NCBI GenBank assembly: GCA_023014365.1
Contig: JAEBUN010000025.1
Location: 682,001-746,000 of the forward strand
DNA from: Lepiota brunneoincarnata
Taxonomy: Eukaryota > Basidiomycota > Agaricomycetes > Agaricales > Agaricaceae
DNA: 64,000 bases
Direction of reading: 5' to 3'
The notes beneath the pieces were generated by a model. It had not been told where the DNA came from. It searched no databases and saw only the letters and a program-made list of their open reading frames with translations. The stretch's first letter is position 1, and each line of letters begins with the position of its first letter. Of this stretch, positions 11,766 through 23,219 are shown piece by piece. A program made the translations under genes and the position numbers.

Positions 11766-13711
11766 ATGCCGATCCCTGGCCGAGCAGGCGTGTTTTTCAT
11801 TTGGGTCTTGGCCGCCACCACAACAGTCCAGAGACTCGCTCTCTCTACCCTCCTCGTCAACGCACAGGAGCACTCTCCCACCAATACCACAAGCGCGACC
11901 TCGACCCGTGCAACCTCCAAGGTCGCTTCGACCTGCTCCCGGCTTCGCGAACAACTTGGACCAGAGGTGGTGCAGACGTACGGGGGGGATGTGTACACCG
12001 AGGCTATCGAGAATCCTTATAGCCTCTTCAATGCTATTCAGCGACCCGCGTGTGTCGTAGCACCCCGGACGAGTGTACACGTGCGGAAGGCCATGGCAGC
12101 GGTGTATCGGGATAAGGTGCGGTATGCGGTCATGTCAGGAGGGCACACAGGGATGACCGGCTGGAATACGTATGTCTGTCGCCTTTGCGTGCTTTTGGCA
12201 GTGATTAGCCTGACTGGACAATCGCTAGTGTGCAAGATGGGGTGCTCATCTTCTTTACGAATATGAACAACATCACTTACGATGTTGCACGCAATCGAGC
12301 GACGATCCAGCCTGGTGTAAGATGGGAGGAATGCTCTGCGGCAATTGGAACCATATGGGGTTGCGCCTATGGGTGGTCGGCTAGGGTGAGTTTCAGCTAC
12401 GATCGTTTTATCTCCCCGCCTGTCTTAGGATGCGTTATGGATTAGGAATATCGGAACAGGGCTACTTCTAGGGGGTGGAATAAGCTATCTGGCCCCCGAA
12501 AATGGCTGGTCCGCCGACGCTATTACCGAGATGGACGTGGTGCTTGTTAATGGAAAGCAGGTGACCGCAACAGCAATGAATCAGTATTCGGACCTCTTTC
12601 GCGCCCTTAAGGGAGGGGGCAACCGATTTGGCATTGTTACGAGGTTCGAAGTCGAACCCATCCGAGTTGGCCGGGGCACAGACAAGAATTGGTATGGGGG
12701 TATCATCATGGTCAGTCCATCATGCTTCATGGAAGAGAGCTTCAATCGGCGTTCATAGCTGCGCCGCTGTCTAACCCAAGTCTCGTTCCCTAGTATCCCG
12801 ATTCAGCTGCAGAAGCAATACTTAGAGCAACTCAGCGATTTGTGGAGACGAATAAAGATCCCTAAAGCAGGTCGGTTAGCCAATCCTAGGTGAAATTTTT
12901 ATGGATTCCCCTTTCGAGGGTCTAATTTGATCCAAATCAGCCATTCTCGCATTTTTAGTCTATGTCATGCAAAATGGAAGGCCGACGACCAGTCATACTG
13001 TGGCACTCTTCTACAAGGGGTTCGACACTTCCAAAGAGACTTTCGGTGACTTCCTGGATATTCCTGCGGATTTCCAATCTCTATCCCCCATGAGTTATAT
13101 CGAAGCTGCAGGCATATTTGGCTCGGGAGATTATCGCGGTAGTGGGGAACGGTTTTCGGGGACGGCGTTTGCGGGTGGACCCGAACAGTATCTGAAGGCC
13201 TACAGGGATTGGCGACGATTTGCTTTTGAATCCGCCCACCTTATCAATTCGACAGTTTTCGCATTAACACCGATACTCGAGCATCAAATTGAAGTCGCGA
13301 GAAGCAGAGGGAACAACGCTTTAGATGCCGCACTCAAGCCTTATGCATCCGCTCATTGGCAGACCGCGCTCCTGGCCGGTCAACCACAGATTCCTCCGAA
13401 AGTAGAACTGGGATTGCAATGGTTGATGAGACAGTGAGTGGCCCTTGCTCTATTACAAGACTTGAAGGCACGATTCTGATAACCATCTTCAAGGAACCCA
13501 CCTTCTCCCGGAGCACCACTAGACATAAATGAGAGTGACGCCGCTCAGAATATTTATGCAACTTATGGCGATTATGAGTTTCTTAGACGCGTCTATCGAA
13601 AATATGATCCTACACGGTAGGTCACAACTTGAGGTCCACTATTGATCAGCCAAGATGACTGTACCCATCAGGTTCAACGTCAGATACAGTCAGGGGCCTA
13701 CCGGTCTCTGA
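11766..13711 (+). CDS. Secreted FAD-linked oxidase (berberine-bridge/VAO type), one frame break
   Basis: This is a flavin-dependent oxidoreductase of the PCMH/VAO superfamily. Relatives oxidise sugars, alcohols or alkaloid-like substrates outside the cell. Exons are 11766-12169, 12229-12385, 12429-12710, 12794-12870, 12941-13433, 13494-13616 and 13672-13711, about 524 residues. An N-terminal hydrophobic signal-like segment is present. The FAD-binding half shows AVMSGGHTGMTG, with a candidate covalent-FAD histidine, LLLGGGISYLAPENGW and LFRALKGGGNRFGIVTRFE. The C-terminal half ends in the BBE-like NIYATYGDYEFLRRVYRKYDP followed by RFNVRYSQGP. In exon 4 the frame meets TAA at 12863-12865. Removing one C from CCC at 12860-12862 restores DPKA and makes every later phase agree. 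The break may be a sequencing error or early decay. Substrate unknown. Confidence 0.85.
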
Positions 13712-14443
13712 AAAATTTCTGGAGTTATCATCCCCGCTTACCCCATTGGCCATAGAACCTTAATATTAATCGATGGGCACTAGACGGTTGAAGGTTGGTT
13801 TGACATTGGGGTCGTGTTGTATCCATAATTCCATTAGAGTAGAGACACGACTCCCGCCAAGCCCGACTACTCGCTCCCATCTTTCTGCATTCGGTCGTGA
13901 GCTCTGAAGATCTAGAGGCAGGGAATGTCCTATGTATGATACAAACCCGCTAACGAAGGGCACATCCATCACGCGTAAGCTGGAGGGGTTATGTGCAGCC
14001 ATTGTTGGAAAGCGTTTGTACTAGATCTGATCCTTTGGTTGTTTTATAACGATTTATGCGAGTTCGAGTGAGGAAAGAAAGTTTGTAAGGATGATCTGTC
14101 TGTACTGTGTGTCAGGGTTTATATACCACACGTCTAAGCACGGAAAACAAAGAGAACAAAGAAATGTCTAAGTTACGGGCTCCTCGGTAATCGGGTAGGG
14201 TGCTACTCCCACAGTTTTTCACACACCGACCTTGGTCATTCTTCTCTTTCAGGAAAGGTATTCCGCGATTCGCCGATAATCACTCGCGAATTGCGTTATC
14301 ATGATGATTCTGACCTCTCATTCTGGGCCCTGAGCCACTGTATGGCATGAGTTGTACAAAGAGTCCATCCTCGCAGTAATTTACTGCAGAAACTCAGCAA
14401 CGAGTGCGGCCCGTGCTCGACTACCCTTCCACCAAGGTCCCTC
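13712..14443. other. Intergenic region
   Basis: Nothing coding is supported here. A 78-codon minus-strand frame at 13766-14002 has no recognisable domain, start context or splice partner. No repeats or RNA genes were seen. Confidence 0.5.
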
Positions 14444-15831
14444 ATGACTACAATATCGCCCGCCCGCTCTCACGCGACCCAGGCCGTATCTCTGGCATCT
14501 CTCGATCGGGACGTGCTGTCAACGGTTATGCGGCATTGCCTGCTTTGCGATGAGGCCGTTGAGATCCCTCCTAGGCCGGCGAGCCCGCACCTAGTCCTTG
14601 GTCAGATATGCCGCACCCTGCGCTGGTCGTTGCGTACCAACCCCATATTTTGGACCAGGTTCTCTATCGTTAGCACTGGTGGTAAAAGGCACAGGGAGCT
14701 GTTTATGGAGTGGTTAGATCGTGCAAGAGAATGCAATAGTTCCCTTCCCATCTCTATCGAGAACAAGGGTGAGAGCAGATTTTCGTTCCACCAGTTGGAA
14801 GAATTTGTTCTTCCGCTAGCCGATCGACTCTCCCGGTTGCATCTTCACCTCACATATGATGCTGTTGAGGCCTTCTTCATGTGCCTGCCTCCTTATACCT
14901 TCCCTCAGCTATCCGAGTTTTGGATGTTCTGCGCCGAGTTCGCGGAGCCATCCATCCTCACTGTTGCACCTATATTTCTCAAATCGCCACTCGAGCAGTT
15001 CACGATTATCCTCGGCCCCCCAGTCAATGTTCGGGGGCTGGGTATCACATGGGCCAACTTGAAAGTCCTACGGCTCGACGCAATGACCCAAGTTCCGCTT
15101 CTACTTCCCCATCTCGTGGATCCACATGATCCTTGACGCTTGCTGCGGCTACCTCGAAACGTGTTCCATCGCAGTAGAACCCACTACCAACCCCGATCTC
15201 AGACGCATTGAGCTCCCTCATCTGAAGACGCTCTCTATCAAATTCAGGGATTCGGACTCGAAAACACAGTCAGGAATCCTCAATTTACTGTCGACTCCTT
15301 CCTTATCCTTTCTCGAACTCTCCTCAAGAGATGGGCTTGTGTTTAATGAAACGTGTCATGCCCTCAAATCATTCTTCCTTCGCTCTCCCAACATTGAGCA
15401 TGTTTTTTTCGAGCGCACGCCTACGTATGGTACTGTCACTATTGGAATCGGGATGACCGTCAACTCACAAGAGTTGATCGGCTTGATCATGCTCCTCCCG
15501 AACCTCCGGAGCGTACGACTCCCCAAAGGGCATCATACCTCGATCATGTTGGTGCTAGGAGCCGATACTGTTGAAGAGGGTATGCCCATTCCTGGAGGAG
15601 ATGGAGCTGGCGGTTCACAACGGGTTGAACGTTGTCAAGGCCATTCTGTTTTTGTGGCAGCAGAGGGTTGTGGGTGGGGGTGAGCGAAACTTGAAAGTAA
15701 TCAGGCTTATTGATCCCAAGTTGTCCTGGATCGGGATATGCGAACCCTCTGCGGCAGAAGATCCGGAGATCACACAGGGGAGGAAGGTGATACGTTATTT
15801 GGACGGGATGGGGTTGAGAATTGAGACTTGA
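14444..15831 (+). pseudogene. F-box-like/LRR protein gene with two frame breaks
   Basis: F-box proteins are usually substrate adaptors of SCF ubiquitin ligases. This belongs to the expanded Agaricomycete F-box-like group. The N-terminus carries an F-box-like segment (VSLASLDRDVLSTVMRHCLL) followed by LGQICRTLRWSLRTNPIFWTRF, a typical F-box to first-LRR linker. Leucine-rich segments follow, for example LEEFVLPLADRLSRLHLHL and LPNLRSVRLPKG. The frame from ATG 14444 closes at 15136. The homologous reading continues in the next frame (LDACCGYLETCSI) to about 15560 and then in the third frame (VCPFLEEMELAV) to TGA at 15829-15831. No intron with usable splice sites joins them. Both breaks fit one extra base each. 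It is either a decayed copy or an uncorrected assembly of a working gene. Confidence 0.65.
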
Positions 15832-16249
15832 TTGACGAGTTTTTGATTAATGGTCATCTCTGAGTAGAACTATGGGCAATCATGCGTGCAGTATCGATGA
15901 TATCCTCTTTTCTTTTCCTTGATGTTTGATTGTGGCACGCATTGGCTATGGTTCTCTCCTCGCATTTTTGCTTTGTAAAATATCTTTTAGGGACCAACCG
16001 GTTTCCTTTATAGACGTCGCATAACTGGGCGGGCGCTGTGCGAATCATTTGCCATCAAGGCTTTTAAGAACTTAAAATGCATAAGACATCACCAACTAGG
16101 GCTCGGGAATGTAAAACATGTTCACCTTGTTTATTAAATCTGTACTTGTAGTTGTTCGCAAATATTGTATATACAGCCATGTAATGCTATCATTTTTCAG
16201 ATAGTCCTCTACGGAAAGACCTCGTGCTAACATTTCCCGACAGCATCGA
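15832..16249. other. Convergent intergenic region
   Basis: This lies between the 3' ends of two F-box-like genes on opposite strands. Only short unsupported frames are seen. Both polyadenylation regions should lie here, but no clear signal was identified. Confidence 0.45.
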
Positions 16250-17521
16250 TTAGTCGCAATTGTCCAAGGGCCAAAGCCAGTCGCTGAAATACCGGTCAAC
16301 CCGACAATCCCAGCCCGTCACTGACGATGGGTCCCATCTTCCTTCTAATTCTTCACAATATACACTCCGATCGCCGACGGAATAAAGCATTCTCCACTTG
16401 GACGCCTGATCAATCCTCAAGGTGATTATTTCGACAGTGGGAACGCAGAGCAGGTGGGGATCAGTGATAAGGGAAAGGAGATGGTCTTGGGAGATGCGAA
16501 TGTCATCCAGCCTGAGAATCTGGAGTGAGTGGCCCGAGCGCTGGAGAAACCATTGCAGAGCGCCGATATCGGCCACGTTCCGAGAATGGCCTGTGTGGTG
16601 ACAATCCAAGACCCGAAGGTTGGGTAAATGAAAACACCGAAAGATCTCGTAAGGCATCATTTGCGATCTCAAGCTGAGAGTGTGCAAATGCTGAAGGGAA
16701 ACAAAGTTTCCGCAAGCCAAGCTCCCGACTCCCTCTTTCAGTGCAAAGCCAATATCTATGTGAGTGGCAAATTCACACTTGCGCATGATCGTGAGCATAT
16801 CCGGCAACGAGGCGTAAAGTGTCTGGAGTCGGAGCTGTACCGACCGCCCGAGTAGCGTGGATGTCGGGTGGATGAGCATCTTGGAGAGAGGGAGTTGGGT
16901 CTGCCCACATCTCAGTGCGAGCCGATGGATGGCAGGAGCAGTTTCAAACATATGTATGATACGAGAAGAGATCTGGTCGGAACAAGTGTGGTCTATGTCG
17001 AGGTCGAGGGCTTCCAATCGATAAGCTCTATCCAGGGGCAGGGTTGGGAGGAGCTTGCTGAACCGGGGTCTCACATGCAAAGTGAGCTCCCGCCAGCGCT
17101 CAATATGGCGGATTAGAACGCTGAAAACATCCAACAGGTATTTCTGCAGTGCCTCGTATCGGATTTGATGACCGTAAGGAGGCTCCTCAATGACGAGAAT
17201 TTCGAGGGGTACATGAGCCGATCTCCGGAGCCAGACTATGACGAGGGGGATTGGGGGAAGGTGGATATCTATGAGGATATTGGACCAGATACGCGCGTCG
17301 GTTATGACTATCTCATTCCAACGACGACAAACTAGTCGAAGGGTGGTGCGATATAGGGCAACCTTCCTGGAGTTATGTTCGTCGAGTGGTTGGAGGCGGA
17401 ATACGCTCGCAAGCAGCTCAGTTGGTAAGGAATTGATGGTGATAACGCCACGGCGGGGTTTTCGGTACCTGGATCTGGTGCGTGAGGCCGAGAGACATGG
17501 TGTGACAATAACCGCAAGGAC
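16250..17521 (-). CDS. F-box-like/LRR protein, 5' end unresolved
   Basis: Read on the minus strand, an F-box-like motif (INSLPTELLASVFRL) starts near 17434. It is followed by LVCRRWNEIVITDARIWSNI and then WLRRSAHVPLEILV, the same order as in the neighbouring copies at 23.2 and 26.0 kb. Leucine-rich segments follow (LQHLHTLSLRSQMM, HLPNLRVLDC) to the stop at 16250. The frame is open and unbroken from 17521 to 16250, but it has no ATG upstream of the F-box, and a TAG bounds it at 17522-17524. Either a short first exon lies beyond 17521 or the start has been lost. Expected role is SCF adaptor, by family only. Confidence 0.65.
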   Translation of the reverse strand, partial: VLAVIVTPCLSASRTRSRYRKPRRGVITINSLPTELLASVFRLQPLDEHNSRKVALYRTTLRLVCRRWNEIVITDARIWSNILIDIHLPPIPLVIVWLRRSAHVPLEILVIEEPPYGHQIRYEALQKYLLDVFSVLIRHIERWRELTLHVRPRFSKLLPTLPLDRAYRLEALDLDIDHTCSDQISSRIIHMFETAPAIHRLALRCGQTQLPLSKMLIHPTSTLLGRSVQLRLQTLYASLPDMLTIMRKCEFATHIDIGFALKEGVGSLACGNFVSLQHLHTLSLRSQMMPYEIFRCFHLPNLRVLDCHHTGHSRNVADIGALQWFLQRSGHSLQILRLDDIRISQDHLLSLITDPHLLCVPTVEIITLRIDQASKWRMLYSVGDRSVYCEELEGRWDPSSVTGWDCRVDRYFSDWLWPLDNCD

Positions 17522-19110
17522 CTACATTGTCTCAACAGAATTTATTTCGCGGGAGGGGCTTTCCGCATAGGTGACACCGTCAGAATGCCCCGGAAACAAA
17601 GTACAGTGGGTAGCAGACGCACCTGGGGGTGGGGCAGGAGTTTCTGCCGTAATTTGGGTGTTGGACCGAATCTAATTAAACGTTATGTTCCTTTATCTAC
17701 TCGTCATCTACCCCTGTCTCATAATAGACGACCGTCGTACCCCATCCTATTGTAACCCGGTCGCTATCTCTTTGCTACTTCTCCCCTATTCGAGGGGAAC
17801 TCATCGCCGTTCCGCAGAGCTCAAGCAACCGTATCCATATGAACAGCGCTCCGAAGACAATAAGCACGAATTGTTAGACTATGATTAGTAAAGAAGGGTA
17901 TTAGAGATCGCAGTATCTCTGGGGTTGCATTGTCATGGAGCTTTATAATGATACTATTGTTCGTGCATAGCATATTTAGAGCGGGCGGCATGGAACCTCG
18001 AGCTGCGCCGCTCTGTCGATCGCCTTCCTGTGATACTTCTGGGCGCCTCTGGAGGCTGTGGGCACAGAACAGCGATTGATGGCAACCATCTTCAGAAATT
18101 ATATATAAAGCAGAAGTGAGGTGCTATCTGACCTTTTGTGTTATGCTTGTAATTGATAGCCATTGGGCATTGTTTCTCTCCACAGGTGACTCACGACGTG
18201 GGGGATGCAGCTAAAATCTGATCTTGGGCGCTCTCGGGTGTGCACTGCATGTTAACTTGATCCTGACAACGAGCCTCGTCGTCGGCTAATTCAAACTATG
18301 CAAAAACGTGATCGGCTTATAGTGCCGTGCGTGGCGTGTAGAGCGGCACGTCTGGAGACAATACAGGGCGTTGCTACAGCAAATGGATAACTTTGGAGAA
18401 ATCCTTCGTGGAAACCTCTTTACGACGCGGCCCAATGTTAAAATTCAATCACTCCTCAGGGAGATGTACTCCGTACGGGAGGGCCGGAGAAATTAGAGGA
18501 CAGAGGGCTCAGAAGTATATCTGATCATGTATGGGTATTAGGCGTTGTTCCCTATTGATAAGTGATTTGATGTGGGTGTGGAAGATTTCGGCACAAGTTC
18601 GTTGGGGATGGAGTTCACGGGTTGTACAGTACTTGTAGCGTGGGCCTTGAATCAGTTACTTGAGTTTTTCGAGCAGACAGTGGGGGGAGTCTTACATGGT
18701 ATATGGATGCTGAGGGTGATTGGCAGAGTCTCATGCACGCTGAAGCTGGTGGTGCCAGTGTGCGAGGAAGCTCAGACACCTTGCAAGCTAGATTTTCCAC
18801 ACTGCACAGAGGCCAAACCAGCCAAGAGAACCAATGCATCGGATAAAAGAAATATGTCTATCATACATAAGTACGTATACTTGGATAAGTATACAGGCGC
18901 ATGAAATCTCATGACATAATAAGGCATAATAAAATATGGTTGAATCTGGGAATGAGAGTACCAGGGTAGAGTGTAAATGTGTACCGGGCGCCGTCACCTG
19001 CAGAATAGCAAAAATAGGAAAGCGTTGTAAGGTTAATAAGTGTATAATAGCGGAGGAAGCCATGCTAAGATCGAAAAGCAAGACAGCTTGCGAGTCGCTT
19101 CCTCAAGCGC
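17522..19110. other. Intergenic region
   Basis: About 1.6 kb with no supported gene. Short frames at 17685-17888 and 18572-18904 have no domain or splice context. The missing first exon of the F-box gene to the left could lie at 17530-17700 but was not recognised. Confidence 0.45.
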
Positions 19111-22100
19111 TCAATCCACTTTTGCACCTGCGTCACTATTCCCTCCCGCAATCCCATTGAAAATCCTCCACCCAGCGACAGCGAGGACAAGCGCACCAAC
19201 AGCACTGCCAACAACCCGCGTCCTGCGTTGCAACCTGGCCGTCTCCTCCTTCTCCCTCTCCATGTTCCATAACCTTCTTACAGCCGTCGGTGAAAGCCCT
19301 GGCGAGGGTGTAGCTGAAGCAATAGAATGTCGGTGCTGAATTCTGAGCAATTCGGATTGAGCTGGTGAGGGTGAGTGGGGCAAGGTGGGCAAGTGTGGGC
19401 AAGAATCAGAATGAGATTTCCGACGCCTCATGTCGGCGCGAGAAACCGGGTGGACACTTGCGTCTGCACGCATATTCGAGCCTCCACTTCCCCCATCACC
19501 GGAATCCCTCATCCTCTCCACCAACCCCGACACAGTACCAACAGTACTCCCACCACTCAGCTCAATGCTGTTCCCTAGCTCTTCAAAAATCCTCATCACA
19601 GGTGTCAACTCCTCATCTTCATCAATCCCCTCGTTATTTGACCCCACTTTAATCTCTCTACGGTCTATCGCACGCCCCAAGATAACACTATCACTCCCCT
19701 CAACCCACACCTCACTCCCCTCTTTCATACCCTCATCCTCAACCTCAACCACTTCTTCAGACCCGCCGAAACCGACTTCCCCGCTCCGAACGTTCTCTGT
19801 CAAGTTCAACCTCCAGGCGTCCAATGACTTCTTCGGACCCCTGACTGTCCTGACTCCCTCGTCCGCCAAGGCCGGATCCACCGATGCCGATACTATTCGC
19901 AGCGCTGCTACTCTCGCTTGAGTTGATGCGGCGGGAGTAGGCCTGAAAGGGCTGGATAATGGGCGTGTTCGGGTGGTTGGCTGTCGCAGCCGTTGCTACG
20001 TCAGCGGCGCCGAGGTTTGAGTCAACATTGGCAGAGGTCGACCCCGATCCCGATCCTGATCCAGCAGTGGTAGTGGTAGATGCGATGGTAGGTAGTGTAC
20101 TCGGAAAGGCCATCGTCCCCCCCGGTCGCCTTTCATACCCGCGATCTCGTGAGGACTGAAAGGTCTCGCCGACTTCACCCTGACTCTCCCTCTCCCTCTC
20201 AAGGTCACGTTCCTTCTCTTTATCCCTCATTCTCCGCCTCTCCTGTGAACCCATACTAATCCCCTCCAAACTCTTCAAGAAAACCTCGTTCATCCTCTTC
20301 AACCGCTCCCCAACCTCCTCCTGGCTCGTCAACATCGGCCCGCGGGCAGGGGATGTAGGTGATACAGACAGCGCGTACGCATAAGCATCTGAATAAGACT
20401 GTCGACCCGGCTTTGTTTCCGTTTCACTGGTAACACCCGCCATACCAGTGGTGGTAGGGGCCGTGGAGTCTTGAGACCCAATCGGCTCGACCTGGCGACG
20501 GTGAGGATCAGGTGAGGTAGGAGGGGAAGTCACGCTGGTGCCCGTGTTTGTCGTAGCCGAAGTAGCAGTGCCCATCGTATTGACGCTCGTAGTCGTCGTC
20601 GTTCGAGATGTAATACGTGTCGGGCCTACACTGGGCGGTGATATCGACGACCTACCACCGCTATTTGGTGGTGAGGTCGACAGCCTCTGCCGCTGTTGCT
20701 GTTGTTGTTGGTACCGGTACTGCAGCAAATTGGGCGAGATAGGAGGTGAAGTCGAAGCTGGGATGTTTCGTGGCGGAGAGGAGGCTGGTCTCTCACCACC
20801 GGCTCCACCACGAACTGTATCAGAAGTGCCCTCCCTCCCACGTTCCCCAAGTCCCCGATCACGGAAGTTATATCCATGCCGATACCTGGCATCGTCATCG
20901 TCATCCTCGCCGTTATCTACCCCCGCTTCAGCTTCTGGACCATACGTGGCCCAGTTGCTGATACCCACAAGCCCAAGTCCAATACCTGGTAAATGGCCAA
21001 GGGGTTCGCGGTCTCGTGGTAATAAGGGCCCGTAAGTACGTGTACGCGAGCGTGATCTCGAGCGGGACTGTGAGTGTTCACGTTCCCGTTCCCGTTCGAG
21101 ACGTTCGTACTCTCTTGCACGCCCGCTTAGTGGTTTGCGTGCATCGATCTCTTGAACAAAGATAGATATGTCATCTTCATCTGGATTGGTGGATAGGTAC
21201 GGCTATAAGGATGAAAATAGAGTTAGTTCGAGGAAAAAAGTCGAATCAGAAGTACGATGTAATAGAAGTGTCAAGAATCAAGTAGGGCCACATGGATAAG
21301 GTGTGGAAGCCAGTGTGGCGTCGGTGGATTGATCATCACCGGATACGCGTCGGACCCAAATCAATCACCAACAAAATGAAAAAGACCCAAGTAAGGAAGC
21401 GTACTCACTGTTTTAACCCCAGGCCCACCTACGTCTGGCGTCGAGGGTCTCGCACTCCCAGCACCACCGGTGTTGCTCCCGACACTCCCTGCATATCGAT
21501 GGCCAAAACTACTCGAATACCTCTTCCGTGTTGGAACAGGCACAGGGATTGGGCCTGTTCCTTCACCTGAAACGCCAGCGCCAGCCAGCGCCCGTTCACG
21601 GTCACTGGTGGACATTGTAGGTAGCGTGCTCGTTCTGCGCTCACGTTCGCCGAGACCAGGACCAAAAGTAGGTGAAGCAGGGGGGCGGGAGGGTGTGCCG
21701 CCAGCGGAGGGATGACGCAAATGAGAGTGGAGATTAGAAGAGTGTGTGCTTGAGACGGATGAAGGCTGGCCCCCGGCATTGGTGTTCACGCTTGTAGTAT
21801 TGGGCGGATTAGATAACGACGAAGGTCCACCCGTGCGCAATGACACAGAAGGAGAGGAGCTGGACGGGGATGACAGGGTATTAGATTTGAAAGGGTGGAC
21901 GGGATTGATGTTGGGCCGCCGGATGGGTAAAGGACTCGTCGTGGACGCGGTCGTGGTCGTGGTTGTGGGGCCCGTGGGGAAACCGACACCAGTACTGTTA
22001 GACATGAATGGCCCTGACTAATGATAGAGCTTGAGGGCGATGGATTGGAAGTGAGGGATTGTTTACGCTGGCGGGGTGAGCTGGTAGGGGAATGGGAAGT

Positions 22101-23121
22101 AGTGGTGCTCTCCTTGCGGAGCCGAGCAAGGGGGTCCTTCGGTGCACTGCTGGGTAAGGTGGTGGTCTTGGCAGGGAGAATGAAACGCTCTGCGATACTG
22201 TCGTTAGGTTCCTTGTGGATGGGCATCGGCGAACGATTGGCGGGATTTCGGGTGTTTGTCGAGGGAGGGGATTGAGATTGGCGGGACTTGTTCAGGGTCG
22301 GAACAAAGCCTTCGCCAGCATTGAGGTCGGCTGAGATGAATCTACTGGATAGGAGAGACTCTAGTTCGTCAATCTCAAAATAGGGTGTTGAAAGGTATGT
22401 AACAGAGAACTCAAGTGTGCCTGGAGGGAGCTGGACGTGGTGAAAGCTATGGGTCAGGGTCGGGATCGGGTCGAGGGATGGAGAGGGCTGCTGGTGGAAG
22501 GCGAGCGTGTGGCGAGAGTGTGAGAAGGAAAAGGATGGTGGACGAAGACGAAGCGAGATGGAGAGAGCGCCTGTGCGAGCGAGACCACCTGTGCGTCTGC
22601 GGATACGTTTGTAAAGAGCCCAAGCGGGAAGGGTGCGGAGGAAGGTGTAGATGCTCCGGAAGAGGGCCATGCCATGCTTGTATATAGGTGGGGGAGTCAC
22701 CCCGAGATTCTCCTCACCGGTGAGGGTGACAGACCAGACTTCAAGGACGATGGTCTCTGGGGTGGGCTCAACACGTGCCCGACTCGAGTTGGGTGCGAGG
22801 TAGACGACGGCCTGGTTGGGGGCCAGCTCCGGGATAGTGAGCACGACCTCGAGCTCGAAGGGAGGCGGTGCCTGCCTGGTGACGGACTTGTAGAGCTCGC
22901 GTGCATCCTTTGTGAAGAGATCAGAGTCGGGAGACTCGAGGTTGAACTAGAGGTGGTAAGGTGCGTTGTGTCCGCTGGAAAAGGGAAGGGAAACATACCC
23001 ATTTGTCGTACTTTGTGGTGTGGTAGTCTGCAGTGAGACGAGCATCGTGTACGAGAGAGAAGAGCTTTGTGTAGAAGTGGAAGGCAATCTGGTCTGTCTT
23101 CTGCTGGTACTCCTCCATCAT
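19111..23121 (-). CDS. ATG13: Autophagy protein ATG13 (HORMA domain), two unresolved frame changes
   Basis: Atg13 is the regulatory subunit of the Atg1 kinase complex that starts autophagosome formation, and TORC1 phosphorylates it. Exon 1 (22999-23121) starts MMEEYQQKTDQIAFHFYTKL, the conserved HORMA N-terminus. Exon 2 from about 22950 continues FNLESPDSDLF and the rest of the HORMA domain, including KHGMALFRSIYTFLRTLPAW. The disordered Ser/Pro-rich region contains the family motif RKRYSSSFGHRY. A later exon from 21202 opens with EDDISIFVQEIDARKPL, also typical of Atg13. Two places lack a clean join. Near 22015 the frame changes without a usable intron. Near 19757-19850 one frame stops while another, one base shifted, continues to 19111 and ends with a hydrophobic helix (VVGSAVGALVLAVAGW). 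Whether that tail belongs to ATG13 is uncertain; without it the gene ends at 19757. Confidence 0.85.
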
Positions 23122-23219
23122 CGCTGCTGCATCGTCGCAAGGAGTCAACTTGACCACAACAGTCAGGTTAAGGTTACCGCATCTTATCTTATCTGCACTC
23201 CCACGCTTACCTTATCCTC

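Noticed and set aside
13766..14002. 78-codon minus-strand frame
   Set aside because: No domain, no splice partner and no coding-like composition.
18572..18904. 110-codon plus-strand frame
   Set aside because: No recognisable motif; overlaps an equally long frame on the other strand.
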